Source of the DNA: an uncultured Prevotellaceae bacterium
GTDB taxonomy: Bacteria; Bacteroidota; Bacteroidia; Bacteroidales; Bacteroidaceae
Reading direction: 5' to 3'
Assembly: GCA_900543815.1 (NCBI GenBank)
Contig: UQST01000006.1
Span: 54,387 to 118,386, forward strand
Length of the DNA: 64,000 nucleotides
The position numbers and the translations under genes were made by a program. The first letter of the stretch is position 1; the number at the start of each line of letters is the position of its first letter. Below are positions 25,040 through 33,600 of this stretch, piece after piece. The notes beneath the pieces are model-generated. The model was not told where the DNA came from. It did no database searches and saw only the letters and a list, made by a program, of their open reading frames with translations.

Positions 25040-27210
25040 CTGACAAAGACAGTTAGGTGACCTGCACTGAAGAGCTGGTCGTGACCCACAAACCAACCCT
25101 TGAGCGGCTGCTTGCCACAGCGTATCTGGGTGATGGTCTCGCCGTCGCCCTGGCGCACTATCTCGGCTGTGCGGCCATCGCCAGTGGTCAGCGTGACACG
25201 GCGGAACAGGGGAACGCTCACCAGGTACTGTGCATCGGCGGGCGAGTAGGTGTAGAGGCCGATGGCATTGAGCACATACCAGCTCGACATCTCGCCCGCA
25301 TCATCCATGCCCGCATAGGCCAGATGGTCGGCTCCCATATCGTAGTAGCGGTCCATGAGGACGTTCAGGATGTGCTGCGCCTTGGGCTGGCGGTCTATGA
25401 AGTAATAGGTATAGGGGATGCTGTGACCGGGCTGGTTGCCTTGGCAATAATTGCCCAGGAAGCCCGTGAAGTTCCATGCCTCATACTGTCTCCATGGCTC
25501 CGTGAAGAGAGAGTCCAGCTTCTGCTCCACCGCCCGGGCGCTTGGATACAGTGCCACCATGCCCGTGGGGTCATGGGGTGCAAAGAACAGACTTTGCCAG
25601 GCATTGGCCTCGCGATACTGATAGGCATAGTATGGCATGTAGGGGTCAAAGTCCTTCACCCAGTTGCCATCTGCTGTCCTTCCACGCCAAAAGCCCGTTG
25701 AGGGGTCGAAGAGATGCTTGTAGTTGGCCGACCGCAGCATGAGCAGCTGGTAGTTGGACTTGTCCTTGAGTACCCTGGCCACCTGCGCAGTGGCATAGTC
25801 GTCATAGGCATACTCCACCGTCTTGGTCACGGCAGCCTTGTACTCGTCCTCCGTTGGCACGTCTGTGGTATCCTTCTCGGCTATCCATCCCTGCGCGATA
25901 TACTCGTCGAGATAGGGCCTTCCACCGCGTCCGGGCACGGTGGCGTTGCGCAGGAGCAGGCGGTAGGCGCGCTCGAGGTCAAAGTTCTTCACGCCACGCA
26001 GCCACGCGCCGATGACAAAGGTGGATGCGTGGTCGCCGTGGAAGAAAGTGGGCATGTAGCCGCCACGCTTCTCGCCCATGTCGGTGATGGACTTGATAAT
26101 GTCGGCCGCCACATCGGGGCAGATGACTGCCAGGAGCTGCAACTTGTTGCGATAGGTGTCCCAAAAGGAGGGTTCGGTATAATAGCGGAAGTCGGCACGC
26201 ACCACATCGCCGCGCACGTCGCGGTACTCTCCGTTGACGTCGCTGCGCAGCACCGGCCACAGGAAGGCGCGGTAGAGGGTGCTGTAGAGCAGCCCCTTCT
26301 GGCGCTCGGTACCGCCCTCGACCCTGATGTGCGACAGTATCCTCTGCCAGGTGGCATCGGCCTCCTCGCGCACCGACAGGAAGGTGCGGCCTGCCATCTC
26401 GGCCTCCAGATTGAGCCGTGCATTCTCGATGCTCACAAAGGAGAATCCGATGCGCAGTTCGAGGGGCGCCTCTCCGCGGTTGTCCTCAAAGTCAACTACG
26501 GCCACACGATGCTTGTTGTCCTTCATCATGCTCACGCCCTTGACAGGCAGTGACGACGTGGCGTAGAAATAGATGCGGCCGTGTCCGTCCTGGAAGCCTT
26601 CGAAGGCATTGGAGGCCGACACGCTCTTGCGGATGTCCCAGTGGCGCGGATTGCCGTTGTTGCGAGTGATATCTACCAGCAGCCGCTTCTCGTCCTGGGG
26701 GCGGAAGGTGTAGCGATGGAAGGCACAGCGCAGCGTGGTGGTGAGCTCGGCCTGCACGTTATAGCGCTCCAGCCACACGCTGTAATAGCCGGGGTGAGCC
26801 TCCTCGCGCCGGTGGGAGAAGTGGGATGCGAAGTTGCGCGGATAGAAGATGCCTGTGACGGGCAGTATGGGAACGTGGAGCTGGTCCCAGTGTCCCTTGG
26901 CCGTATGAGCGAAGGAATATATCTCGCGGTCCTCGTATTGATAGCCCGCGCCACTGTGATACATGGTCACAGGAGTGGCCTGCACCATGGCGTTGGGCAG
27001 CGTGGCACCGGGATAGGTCTCGGCTCCCCAGGCCCGCTTGGCCTCGGTGTGGGTGTAACCCAGGTCGGCGGGTTCCCACAGTGTGGCTGTTCCCAGAAAG
27101 GGGTTGACGTAGCGGGTGAGGCTGGGATTGCAGGCTGGATTGGACGTCTGGCCGTGCAGGCTTGCACACAGAAGGGCAAGCAGGGGCATGATGAATGCTT
27201 TGCGCAACAT
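25036..27210 (-). CDS. secreted GH92 alpha-mannosidase
   Basis: A 724-residue glycoside hydrolase family 92 enzyme; these are calcium-dependent exo-alpha-mannosidases of the Bacteroidetes that trim host or fungal N-glycans. Signal peptide MLRKAFIMPLLALLCASLHG. Family signatures: RYVNPFLGT, GATLPNAMVQATP, YSFAHTAKGHWDQLHVPILPVTG, RAFLWPVLRSDVNGEYR, PSFWDTYRNKLQLLAV, GYMPTFFHGDHASTFVIGAW, FNWxxxx-like WNFTGFLGNYCQGNQPGHSIPY, and GMDDAGEMSSWYVLNAIGLY (the metal and catalytic acidic residues lie in the last two). It starts 12 bases after folK and overlaps the next gene, so it is embedded in a housekeeping operon, which is unusual for a polysaccharide-degrading enzyme. Confidence 0.93.
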   Translation of the reverse strand: MLRKAFIMPLLALLCASLHGQTSNPACNPSLTRYVNPFLGTATLWEPADLGYTHTEAKRAWGAETYPGATLPNAMVQATPVTMYHSGAGYQYEDREIYSFAHTAKGHWDQLHVPILPVTGIFYPRNFASHFSHRREEAHPGYYSVWLERYNVQAELTTTLRCAFHRYTFRPQDEKRLLVDITRNNGNPRHWDIRKSVSASNAFEGFQDGHGRIYFYATSSLPVKGVSMMKDNKHRVAVVDFEDNRGEAPLELRIGFSFVSIENARLNLEAEMAGRTFLSVREEADATWQRILSHIRVEGGTERQKGLLYSTLYRAFLWPVLRSDVNGEYRDVRGDVVRADFRYYTEPSFWDTYRNKLQLLAVICPDVAADIIKSITDMGEKRGGYMPTFFHGDHASTFVIGAWLRGVKNFDLERAYRLLLRNATVPGRGGRPYLDEYIAQGWIAEKDTTDVPTEDEYKAAVTKTVEYAYDDYATAQVARVLKDKSNYQLLMLRSANYKHLFDPSTGFWRGRTADGNWVKDFDPYMPYYAYQYREANAWQSLFFAPHDPTGMVALYPSARAVEQKLDSLFTEPWRQYEAWNFTGFLGNYCQGNQPGHSIPYTYYFIDRQPKAQHILNVLMDRYYDMGADHLAYAGMDDAGEMSSWYVLNAIGLYTYSPADAQYLVSVPLFRRVTLTTGDGRTAEIVRQGDGETITQIRCGKQPLKGWFVGHDQLFSAGHLTVFVR

Positions 27211-27222
27211 AGATATGAATGG

Positions 27223-27822
27223 TTAAAATGAATGGTTGTCGGCGGTGCGCTTGTGGGAGGTGCTCTCTGCCTCGTCGTCCCCACTGCGGTGCGATGGCTC
27301 ATGCAGCGCGCTGCATAGGGCATCGCAGTGCGCTGCAGAGGCCGATGCAGCGTGCTGCACGAAAAGGGCCAGGCGGGCAAACTCCTCCTCGCTCATCACT
27401 TCGGAGAGCGGACGAGTGACAAACTCGCGCTCCATCATGAGGGGATGGGGCAGGGTGAGCTGCGGTGTGGAGAGCACGAGACGGTCATAGACGAGCAGGT
27501 CGATGTCGATGATTCGGTCATGATAGTGCCCATCCACACTCTTGAGGGTGCGCCCCATCTGCCGCTCTATCTGCTGGGTGCGTTCGAGGCACTGCTGAGG
27601 AGTAAGGGTGGTGTGCACCATACAGGCGGCATTGAGGAAGGCATTGTCGCTGCTGAAGCCCCATGGCTCGGTGCACATGAAGCTGCTGATACGGCAAACC
27701 TGCCCCACGCACCGGCCTATGAGGTCCAGTGCACGGAGCAGGTTCGACTGCTTGTCTCCCAGATTGGTGCCCAGTGCCAGATACAGCACATGGGGCTGGG
27801 GCGTATCGGTGCAGGGCATCAT
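27223..27822 (-). CDS. folK: HPPK (folK) with repeat-derived C-terminal extension
   Basis: A 199-residue protein. 2-amino-4-hydroxy-6-hydroxymethyldihydropteridine pyrophosphokinase transfers pyrophosphate from ATP in folate synthesis. Residues 10-150 are a complete domain: YLALGTNLGDKQSNL, SSFMCTEPWGFSSDNAFLNAA, QQIERQMGRTL, HYHDRIIDIDLLVYD, LPHPLMMEREFV. Usual length is 130-160 residues. The last 45 residues (LFVQHAASASAAHCDALCSALHEPSHRS and a polar end) are encoded by a palindrome array (27281-27358) and have no folK counterpart. The ATG follows queA by 2 bases. Confidence 0.93.
   Translation of the reverse strand: MMPCTDTPQPHVLYLALGTNLGDKQSNLLRALDLIGRCVGQVCRISSFMCTEPWGFSSDNAFLNAACMVHTTLTPQQCLERTQQIERQMGRTLKSVDGHYHDRIIDIDLLVYDRLVLSTPQLTLPHPLMMEREFVTRPLSEVMSEEEFARLALFVQHAASASAAHCDALCSALHEPSHRSGDDEAESTSHKRTADNHSF
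27281..27358 (+). repeat. 22-bp-period palindrome array, copy 5, inside the 3' end of folK
   Basis: Units start at 27281, 27303, 27325 and 27347: CCACTGCGGTGC (10 of 12 bases match the usual first unit), GCAGCGCGCTGC, GCAGTGCGCTGC, GCAGCGTGCTGC. The 22-bp spacing holds throughout. Because the array lacks stop codons in this frame, translation of folK continues through it. Confidence 0.9.
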
Positions 27823-27824
27823 GC

Positions 27825-28907
27825 TCAGTCCTGCAGGATGAGCATGGCATCGCCGTAAGTGCCAAAGCGGTAGCGATGCTCGGGGTCATTCTCGTTGAAC
27901 TTAAGCGCTTCCTTGTAGGCGGTCATCACCAGGTCGTAGCCTCCATAGGCGCACGACAGCATGAGCAGTGTGCTGTAGGGCATGTAGAAGTTGGCCACCA
28001 TGGCATCGGCCAGCGTGAACCGATAGGGCGGGAAGATGAACTTGTTGGTCCATCCGTCGAACTCCTTCAGCCTGCCATCGGCACTCACGGCTGTCTCGAG
28101 CACGCGCTGCACGGTGGTGCCAACGGCCACCACACGGTGTCCCTCCTCCTTGGCACGGTTGATGGTGTCGCACGCGGGGGCTGTGACATGCATCTCCTCG
28201 CTGTCCATCTTGTGCTTTGTGAGGTCCTCCACATCGATGTCGCGGAAGCAGCCCAGTCCGCAATGCAGGGTAACGAAAGCGAACTCCACACCCTTGATCT
28301 CCATCATCTTCATCAGCTGGGGCGAGAAATGCAGACCCGTGGCAGGGGCTGTCACGGCTCCTTCATGCTTGGCGAAGATGCACTGGAAGTTCTCCAGGTC
28401 GTCCTCACGAGTGGGTCGCGTGATGATGTTCTTGGGCAACGGAGCCTCGCCGAGGGCGAACAGGGCACGCTTGAATTCGTCGTGCGGACCGTCGTAGAGG
28501 AAGCGGAGTGTGCGTCCGCGGCTGGTTGTATTGTCTATCACTTCGGCCACCATCGCCTCGTTCTCGCCGAAATAGAGCTTGTTGCCAATGCGTATCTTGC
28601 GGGCAGGATCTACCAAGACATCCCACAGGCGCATGTCTTCGTTGAGCTCCCTAAGCAGGAACACCTCTATCTTCGCCCCGGTCTTCTCCTTGTTGCCATA
28701 GAGTCGGGCGGGGAACACTTTGGTATCATTGAAGACGAAGACATCCTTCTCATCTATATAGTTAAGTATATCGCGGAATGACTCGCGGTGCTCTATGACA
28801 CCACTCTTGGCGTGGATGACCATCAGCCTGCACTCATCACGGAAGCGGGCAGGCTCCTGAGCGATGCGCTCCTCAGGCAACTTGAATTTGAATTGGGACA
28901 GTTTCAT
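27825..28907 (-). CDS. queA: tRNA preQ1 ribosyltransferase-isomerase
   Basis: A 360-residue QueA, which transfers and isomerises the ribosyl part of SAM onto preQ1 in tRNA to form epoxyqueuosine. Typical stretches: LSQFKFKLPEERIAQEPARFRDECRLMV, FVFNDTKVFPARL, GAKIEVFLLREL, TGLHFSPQLMKMMEIKGVEFAFVTLHCGLGCF, GTTVQRVLET and FIFPPYRFTLADAMVANFYMPYSTLLMLSCA. The start ATG 28907 (MKLSQFKF) follows a purine-rich AGAGGAGAAAC. It lies 126 bases downstream of truB. Confidence 0.96.
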   Translation of the reverse strand: MKLSQFKFKLPEERIAQEPARFRDECRLMVIHAKSGVIEHRESFRDILNYIDEKDVFVFNDTKVFPARLYGNKEKTGAKIEVFLLRELNEDMRLWDVLVDPARKIRIGNKLYFGENEAMVAEVIDNTTSRGRTLRFLYDGPHDEFKRALFALGEAPLPKNIITRPTREDDLENFQCIFAKHEGAVTAPATGLHFSPQLMKMMEIKGVEFAFVTLHCGLGCFRDIDVEDLTKHKMDSEEMHVTAPACDTINRAKEEGHRVVAVGTTVQRVLETAVSADGRLKEFDGWTNKFIFPPYRFTLADAMVANFYMPYSTLLMLSCAYGGYDLVMTAYKEALKFNENDPEHRYRFGTYGDAMLILQD

Positions 28908-29033
28908 ATTGTTTCTCCTCTTATGTCCTGCACGCGCGACCAGCATGGACGGTGTTCTCCCTGCGTATAGGCCGGCTTGTGTAGCGCGCAGCGATGATTA
29001 AATAATGTACGTTAATAGTCTCTCGCAGTGCCT

Positions 29034-29741
29034 TTACTGCTCCTGTATGATTTCCTGCGACTCGAGCCACTGGGGGAATTCATCGATGCTCATGCAGTGC
29101 TCCACGCCCACATCACCCACTCTGGTGCGCCTGAGCGAGAGCAGATGGGCACCGCTGCCAAGCGCCTCGCCTATGTCGCGGGCCAAGGCGCGGATGTAGG
29201 TTCCCTTGCTACAGACGACTCTCACAGTCATCTGCATGGAGTCGGGGTCGAAGTCGAGCAGCTCCAGACAGTCTATCACCAGCACCTTGGGCTGCAGGTT
29301 GACCTCCTTGCCCTTGCGTGCCAGGTCGTAGGCCCTGTGCCCGTTGACCTTGCATGCCGAGAAGGATGGGGGTACCTGCTCAATGCGCCCTATGAAGCGC
29401 TTGAGCACCTCCGTCACTCCCTCGCGGGTGATATGGTCGGTGGGATAGGTGGCGTCCACCTCCTTCTCCAGGTCGAAGCTGGGGGTGGTGGCACCCAGTT
29501 GGAGCGTGGCCACATACTCCTTGGTGTGTGCCTGCAGCTCACTGATGAGCCTGGTGGCCCTGCCCACACAGATGGTCATGACGCCTGTGGCCAGGGGGTC
29601 GAGCGTGCCGGCATGACCCACCTTGAGCTTCTTGATGCCCGCCTTACGGCAGATGAGCCAGCGCACCTTGGCCACGAGATTGAAGCTCGTCCAGCCTAAA
29701 GGCTTGTCGAAATGCAGTATCTCTCCCTTGGTTATATTCAT
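29034..29741 (-). CDS. truB: tRNA pseudouridine(55) synthase
   Basis: A 235-residue TruB, which converts U55 of the tRNA T-arm to pseudouridine. The catalytic motif KVGHAGTLDPLATGVM is present near residues 40-55 (Asp48 is the expected nucleophile), after LHFDKPLGWTSFNLV. GYIRAL is represented by KGTYIRALARDIGEALG. It lacks the PUA domain, as usual in Bacteroidetes. It lies 25 bases after uppP. Confidence 0.96.
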   Translation of the reverse strand: MNITKGEILHFDKPLGWTSFNLVAKVRWLICRKAGIKKLKVGHAGTLDPLATGVMTICVGRATRLISELQAHTKEYVATLQLGATTPSFDLEKEVDATYPTDHITREGVTEVLKRFIGRIEQVPPSFSACKVNGHRAYDLARKGKEVNLQPKVLVIDCLELLDFDPDSMQMTVRVVCSKGTYIRALARDIGEALGSGAHLLSLRRTRVGDVGVEHCMSIDEFPQWLESQEIIQEQ

Positions 29742-29766
29742 TGCTTAGCGGTTGTCTTGCAGTATG

Positions 29767-30624
29767 TCAGCCCAGTATCAGCACCAGCAGGCCCGCCAGG
29801 GCGCAATAGATGCCGAAATACACAAGCTTGCCCTTCTTCACGATGTTTATCATCCATTTGCATGCAATGCACCCCGAAACGAATGCTGCCACGAAGCCCA
29901 CCACCAGGGGGAGCGTGTCGATGCCTGCAAAAGCCTCGTCTCCACGGAGCGCCTTCACGATGTCGAGCAGCGCCTCGCCCAGTATGGGAGGGATGACCAT
30001 GAGGAAGGAGAACTGTGCCATGCTCTCCTTCTTGTTGCCCAAGAGCAGTCCTGTGGCTATGGTTGTGCCCGAGCGTGACAGGCCGGGGAGCACTGCCAGA
30101 GCCTGGCCGATGCCTATGATGAAGGCATGCAGGGGGCTGATGGTCTCGCGCTGGCGGGGCTTGGCGAAATAGGAGAAGGTGAGCAGGCATGCCGTAACGA
30201 GCAGCATAATGCCCACGATAGTGAGGCCCGAGCCGAAGATGCGCTCTACGTCCTCCTTGAAGAAGACGCCCACGATGCCTACAGGTATCATGGAGATGAT
30301 GATGTTGAGCGCATAGCGGGTCTCAGGATTGAGGCGGGCGCACAGGGGACATGTGCTCTCCTGGTCCTGGGTGGCCGCTGCCACACACGCCTTGCCGGTC
30401 ATCTGCTGCCACAGGCCGCGCAATATCCATGCTATCTCGCGCCATAGGATGACCAGCGTGCTGAGCACCGTGGCCACATGCACCACGATGGTGAAGGCCA
30501 GATTCTCATCTCCTTCGATGCCGAAAATGGCGGCTCCGATGGTCAGATGGCCGCTGCTGCTCACGGGCAGGTACTCTGTCAGGCCCTGCAGAAGTCCCAG
30601 TATGAGTGCTTGTATGCTATCCAT
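29767..30624 (-). CDS. uppP: undecaprenyl-diphosphatase UppP (BacA type)
   Basis: A 285-residue membrane phosphatase that recycles the undecaprenyl pyrophosphate lipid carrier for wall and surface glycan synthesis and can give bacitracin tolerance. It contains the two BacA signatures: LLQGLTEYLPVSSSGHLTI near the N-terminus, and GIGQALAVLPGLSRSGTTIATGLLLG near residue 180, plus about eight membrane helices. It overlaps the DUF3098 gene by 8 bases. Confidence 0.96.
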   Translation of the reverse strand: MDSIQALILGLLQGLTEYLPVSSSGHLTIGAAIFGIEGDENLAFTIVVHVATVLSTLVILWREIAWILRGLWQQMTGKACVAAATQDQESTCPLCARLNPETRYALNIIISMIPVGIVGVFFKEDVERIFGSGLTIVGIMLLVTACLLTFSYFAKPRQRETISPLHAFIIGIGQALAVLPGLSRSGTTIATGLLLGNKKESMAQFSFLMVIPPILGEALLDIVKALRGDEAFAGIDTLPLVVGFVAAFVSGCIACKWMINIVKKGKLVYFGIYCALAGLLVLILG

Positions 30625-30868
30625 TCTGCTCCTCCTTTACGTTCTCCTGCTTGTCGGCAGGCTTGTGCATGATGGCAAAGATGATGAAGACGAAGCCGAA
30701 GAGGCACACTACGGGTGCCACTCTGATGCGTCGCACGCTGAAGATATCGGGGTTGAACACACCCTCGCTGCTGCCTGAACCCGACATCAGAATGAAGCCC
30801 ACGATGATGATGAGCATGCCGATGGCCAGCAGCAAATAGTTTTTCTTGTCAAAAGCAAAATTGTTCAT
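30617..30868 (-). CDS. DUF3098 small membrane protein
   Basis: An 83-residue protein with two transmembrane segments (LLLAIGMLIIIVGFILMSG and APVVCLFGFVFIIFAIMH) joined by a short loop with GVFNPDIFSVRRIRVAP. This matches DUF3098, a Bacteroidetes-specific family found between ftsX and uppP, which may work with FtsX or lipid carrier recycling; function unproven. It overlaps uppP by 8 bases. Confidence 0.88.
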   Translation of the reverse strand: MNNFAFDKKNYLLLAIGMLIIIVGFILMSGSGSSEGVFNPDIFSVRRIRVAPVVCLFGFVFIIFAIMHKPADKQENVKEEQNG

Positions 30869-30900
30869 TTCCTATTATAATATATAATGTATATGTGTTC

Positions 30901-31767
30901 TCAATATAGCGATGACTCGCGTGCCCTCAGGTAATGGGTCACCGAGAGGAATGTGCAGAGCACTGTGATGAGCAGTCCCACCACCAGCACGCTGCAGCCG
31001 GCAACGGCGAGGCTCTCTGGGGTGATGAACTGAGCCACCTCGGGGTCATGCGACACCGCCCAGTGGATGGCACCCAGGAGCACTGCATCGGCCAGCAGGG
31101 CGGCCAGCACGCCCGTACCCACGGCACGCCACAGGAAGGGACGGCGTATGAAACTCCAGCGCGCACCCACCAGCCTCATGGTGCGTATGGTGAAGCGCTG
31201 GCTATAGACACTGAGTCGCACGGTGTTGCGAATGAGGCTCAGCGAGATGATGACCAGCAGCACGGCTATGACCAGGAGTACTGCGGTGACGCGGCGTATG
31301 TTCTCGTTGACGCTCTTCACCAGGTCGTCCTGATAGATGACATCGGCCACGGCCTCGGTGGCTTCGAGCTCCTTGCTTATCCACATGAGGCTGTCGCTGT
31401 TGGAGTATTCGGGCTTCATCCTCACCTCCAGCGAGATGGAAAAGGGGTTGGTATCGAGAAACTCGGCCGATGTGATGCCCATGCTCTGCACGTGCTCGCG
31501 CAGTGCCTCCTCGCGGCTTATGTATTGCAGTCCCGCCACGTAGCTCTTGGCCTGCAGCGCGTCGGCTATCCGGTGGGCGCGTGCATCGTCGGCCTCGTCG
31601 TCGAGCACCACGGTCACTGTAAGGTTCTCCCTCACCGAGTCGGCCAGCATGCGCGCTGCCATACCCAGCAGCACCATCATGCCCAGCAGCACGAGCACCA
31701 TTCCTGTGCTGATGATACTGGTGAGGGTCTGCATCTTGAAGAAAGGTCTTCCTTCTGTCTTAGCCAT
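30901..31767 (-). CDS. ftsX: cell-division ABC transporter permease FtsX
   Basis: A 288-residue FtsX with the usual four helices: one near residues 13-38 and three between 160 and 285. The periplasmic loop contains DDEADDARAHRIADALQAKSYV, YISREEALREHV and DTNPFSISLEVRMKPEYS, typical of FtsX. With FtsE it activates wall hydrolases at the septum. No ftsE is near, as in other Bacteroidetes. The gene starts 13 bases after miaB and continues into DUF3098. Confidence 0.93.
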   Translation of the reverse strand: MAKTEGRPFFKMQTLTSIISTGMVLVLLGMMVLLGMAARMLADSVRENLTVTVVLDDEADDARAHRIADALQAKSYVAGLQYISREEALREHVQSMGITSAEFLDTNPFSISLEVRMKPEYSNSDSLMWISKELEATEAVADVIYQDDLVKSVNENIRRVTAVLLVIAVLLVIISLSLIRNTVRLSVYSQRFTIRTMRLVGARWSFIRRPFLWRAVGTGVLAALLADAVLLGAIHWAVSHDPEVAQFITPESLAVAGCSVLVVGLLITVLCTFLSVTHYLRARESSLY

Positions 31768-31780
31768 CTCCCTTGTCCTC

Positions 31781-33109
31781 CTATCCTTGTTCTACCACCT
31801 CTCCGCGCAGTGTGGCGCTGCTGCTCTCCAGTATGTGCGCCCTGACGGTCTGCCCTATACGGCGGTCGCCACGCGGTATGATGACCACCTTGTTCTGGCC
31901 TGTGCGACCGAAGAGCTCGTCCCGGCTGCGCTTGCTGACGCCCTCGATGAGCACCTCCACCGTCTGTCCTATGCAGCGGCGGTTGCTCTCGGCCGACATT
32001 TCATTCTGCAGGGCGATGAGTTCGTTGAGCCTGCGCACCTTCACCTCCTCGGCTATATCGTCGGGCAGATGCTTGCTCGCGTAGGTTCCGGGGCGCTCGC
32101 TGTACTTGAACATGAAGGCGCTGTCGTACTGGCACTCGCGCATCAGACTCAGGCTTTGCTGGTGGTCCTCCTCTGTCTCGCTGCTGTAACCGGCAAAGAT
32201 GTCGGTAGTGATGGCGCAGTCGGGTATTATGCGGCGTATGGCAGCCACCCTCTCGAGGTACCACTCGCGGGTGTATTTTCGGTTCATCAACTTCAATATG
32301 CGGTTGCTGCCGCTCTGCACGGGCAGATGGATGTGGTGGCAGATGTTGGGCTCGGCGGCTATCACGCGCAGCGTCTCGTCGCTCATGTCCTTGGGATGAC
32401 TGGTGGTGAAGCGCACACGCATCTCCGGCACGACCCTTGCCACGGTCTGGAGCAGCCGGGGGAAGCCGGTCTCGCGTCCCTCGTCATCCACAGCGCGGTA
32501 ACTGTTGACGTTCTGTCCCAGCAGTGTCACCTCCTTGAACCCACGGTCGCGCAGGTCACGGCATTCGCGCAGAATGCTCTCCACATCACGGCTGCGCTCG
32601 CGTCCACGGGTATAGGGTACGATGCAGTAGTGGCAGAAGTTGTTGCATCCGCGCATGATGCTGACGAACCCCCCGATGTGTACTCCGCAGATGCGCTGCG
32701 GCACGATGTCGCTATAGGTCTCGGTGAGAGAGAGCTCCACGTTGATGGCCTTCTGCCCGCACTCCACCTGCGCCACCATATCGGGAAGCGACATATAGGC
32801 GTCGGGGCCCACCACCAGGTCGGCGTGATACTCCTCGATGAGCTTTTCCTTGACGCGCTCGGCCATGCATCCCAGCACACCGATGATGATACGGCGCCCC
32901 TTCTTCTGCAGACTGTGAAGGAACTCCAGGCGGCTCAGAATCTTCTGCTCGGCATTGTCCCGCACCGAGCATGTATTTAGGAAAACGGCATCAGCCTGGT
33001 CCATATCCTGGCACAGCTCGTAGCCAGCCATTCCCATGACGCTGGCCACCACCTCACTGTCCGCCACATTCATCTGGCAGCCATAGGTTTCGATCAAGAG
33101 TTTCTTCAT
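31781..33109 (-). CDS. miaB: tRNA-2-methylthio-N6-dimethylallyladenosine synthase
   Basis: A 442-residue radical SAM methylthiotransferase acting on A37 of tRNAs. Order of parts: UPF0004 domain with cluster cysteines (ETYGCQMNVADS, FLNTCSVRDNAEQ, IIGVLGCMAERVKE), radical SAM motif CNNFCHYCIVPYTRGRERSR near residue 150, and a C-terminal TRAM domain (VEVLIEGVSKRSRDELFGRTGQNKVVI). The start ATG 33109 (MKKLLIETYGCQ) lies 26 bases after the promoter. It heads a run of nine genes. Confidence 0.96.
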   Translation of the reverse strand: MKKLLIETYGCQMNVADSEVVASVMGMAGYELCQDMDQADAVFLNTCSVRDNAEQKILSRLEFLHSLQKKGRRIIIGVLGCMAERVKEKLIEEYHADLVVGPDAYMSLPDMVAQVECGQKAINVELSLTETYSDIVPQRICGVHIGGFVSIMRGCNNFCHYCIVPYTRGRERSRDVESILRECRDLRDRGFKEVTLLGQNVNSYRAVDDEGRETGFPRLLQTVARVVPEMRVRFTTSHPKDMSDETLRVIAAEPNICHHIHLPVQSGSNRILKLMNRKYTREWYLERVAAIRRIIPDCAITTDIFAGYSSETEEDHQQSLSLMRECQYDSAFMFKYSERPGTYASKHLPDDIAEEVKVRRLNELIALQNEMSAESNRRCIGQTVEVLIEGVSKRSRDELFGRTGQNKVVIIPRGDRRIGQTVRAHILESSSATLRGEVVEQG

Positions 33110-33134
33110 TTGTACAATATACCCAATTTCGGTG

Positions 33135-33162
33135 CAAAGATAACCAAAAAACTCCACTCCAA
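33135..33162 (-). promoter_or_regulatory. promoter of the miaB-to-HhH operon
   Basis: On the minus strand TTG (33162-33160) and TATCTTTG (33142-33135) are spaced 17 bases apart. The transcript would start some 20 bases before miaB. Confidence 0.65.
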
Positions 33163-33248
33163 GGCCTGCTCCGCAGTGCTAAAATCACAGGAGCGCACTC
33201 CTGCATTGTTAAAGAGTGTGAAATTCGGTGAAAAAGTGTGCTTGGGGC

Positions 33249-33279
33249 TTTGTTACATACTGATAGTTTGTTAACTTTG
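33249..33279 (+). promoter_or_regulatory. consensus promoter of a putative small RNA
   Basis: TTTG (33249-33252) and TAACTTTG (33272-33279) are separated by 19 bases. This is the best consensus match in the window, with no coding region behind it. Confidence 0.75.
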
Positions 33280-33284
33280 TAGTG

Positions 33285-33363
33285 TTAGATTTCATTAGAT
33301 TTTTTCATAGTTAAGGTTTAGTTATGTTATGCGGGGCTACTGTGAAGCAGCCCCGCATTTTGT
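33285..33363 (+). ncRNA. putative small RNA, about 80 nt
   Basis: The promoter at 33249-33279 predicts a start near 33285. The transcript would be AT-rich (TAGATTTCATTAGATTTTTT, then TTAAGG) and end at a strong terminator: GCGGGGCT (33331-33338) pairs with AGCCCCGC (33349-33356), followed by ATTTTG. There is no start codon with ribosome-binding site and no useful reading frame. It is divergent from miaB. It may instead be a leader of a lost gene; I do not recognise an Rfam family. Confidence 0.6.
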
Positions 33364-33430
33364 TTCCATACACTTTACAGGGTAGTGAAGGGCTACTCTA
33401 TACATCACGTAAAACATTGTCGTTCAATTA

Positions 33431-33600
33431 GTAGCAGCTTTCGATTTGATTGGAAAAGCTGACCCACGGGCGATGTAACGAGGCAGAACGTAGATGGATA
33501 TACGTTGCTGTCCTATCGTAAACGGAGACTTATGAGCGATGCATCGGGCCAAGACGGAGAGGGCTACTTGTTGCTCTCCTATCGGCAACGGAGAGCAATG
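33431..33600 (+). repeat. three imperfect hairpin units of about 66-72 bp
   Basis: Three units begin at about 33431, 33504 and 33570. Units 2 and 3 share GTTGCT(G/C)TCCTATCG and AACGGAGA at the same positions, 66 bp apart. Each unit forms a hairpin: CAGCTTT (33435-33441) with AAAGCTG (33455-33461); a weaker TGTCC/GGAGA; and TTGCTCTCC (33571-33579) with GGAGAGCAA (33590-33598). Unit 1 is only distantly related in sequence. Function unknown. Between 33600 and the array at 33718 nothing else is seen. Confidence 0.6.

Noticed and set aside
28970..29000. Decayed single unit of the 22-bp array (TAGCGCGCAGCG)
   Set aside because: Only a short GC stretch resembles the unit and no second unit exists at 22-bp distance.
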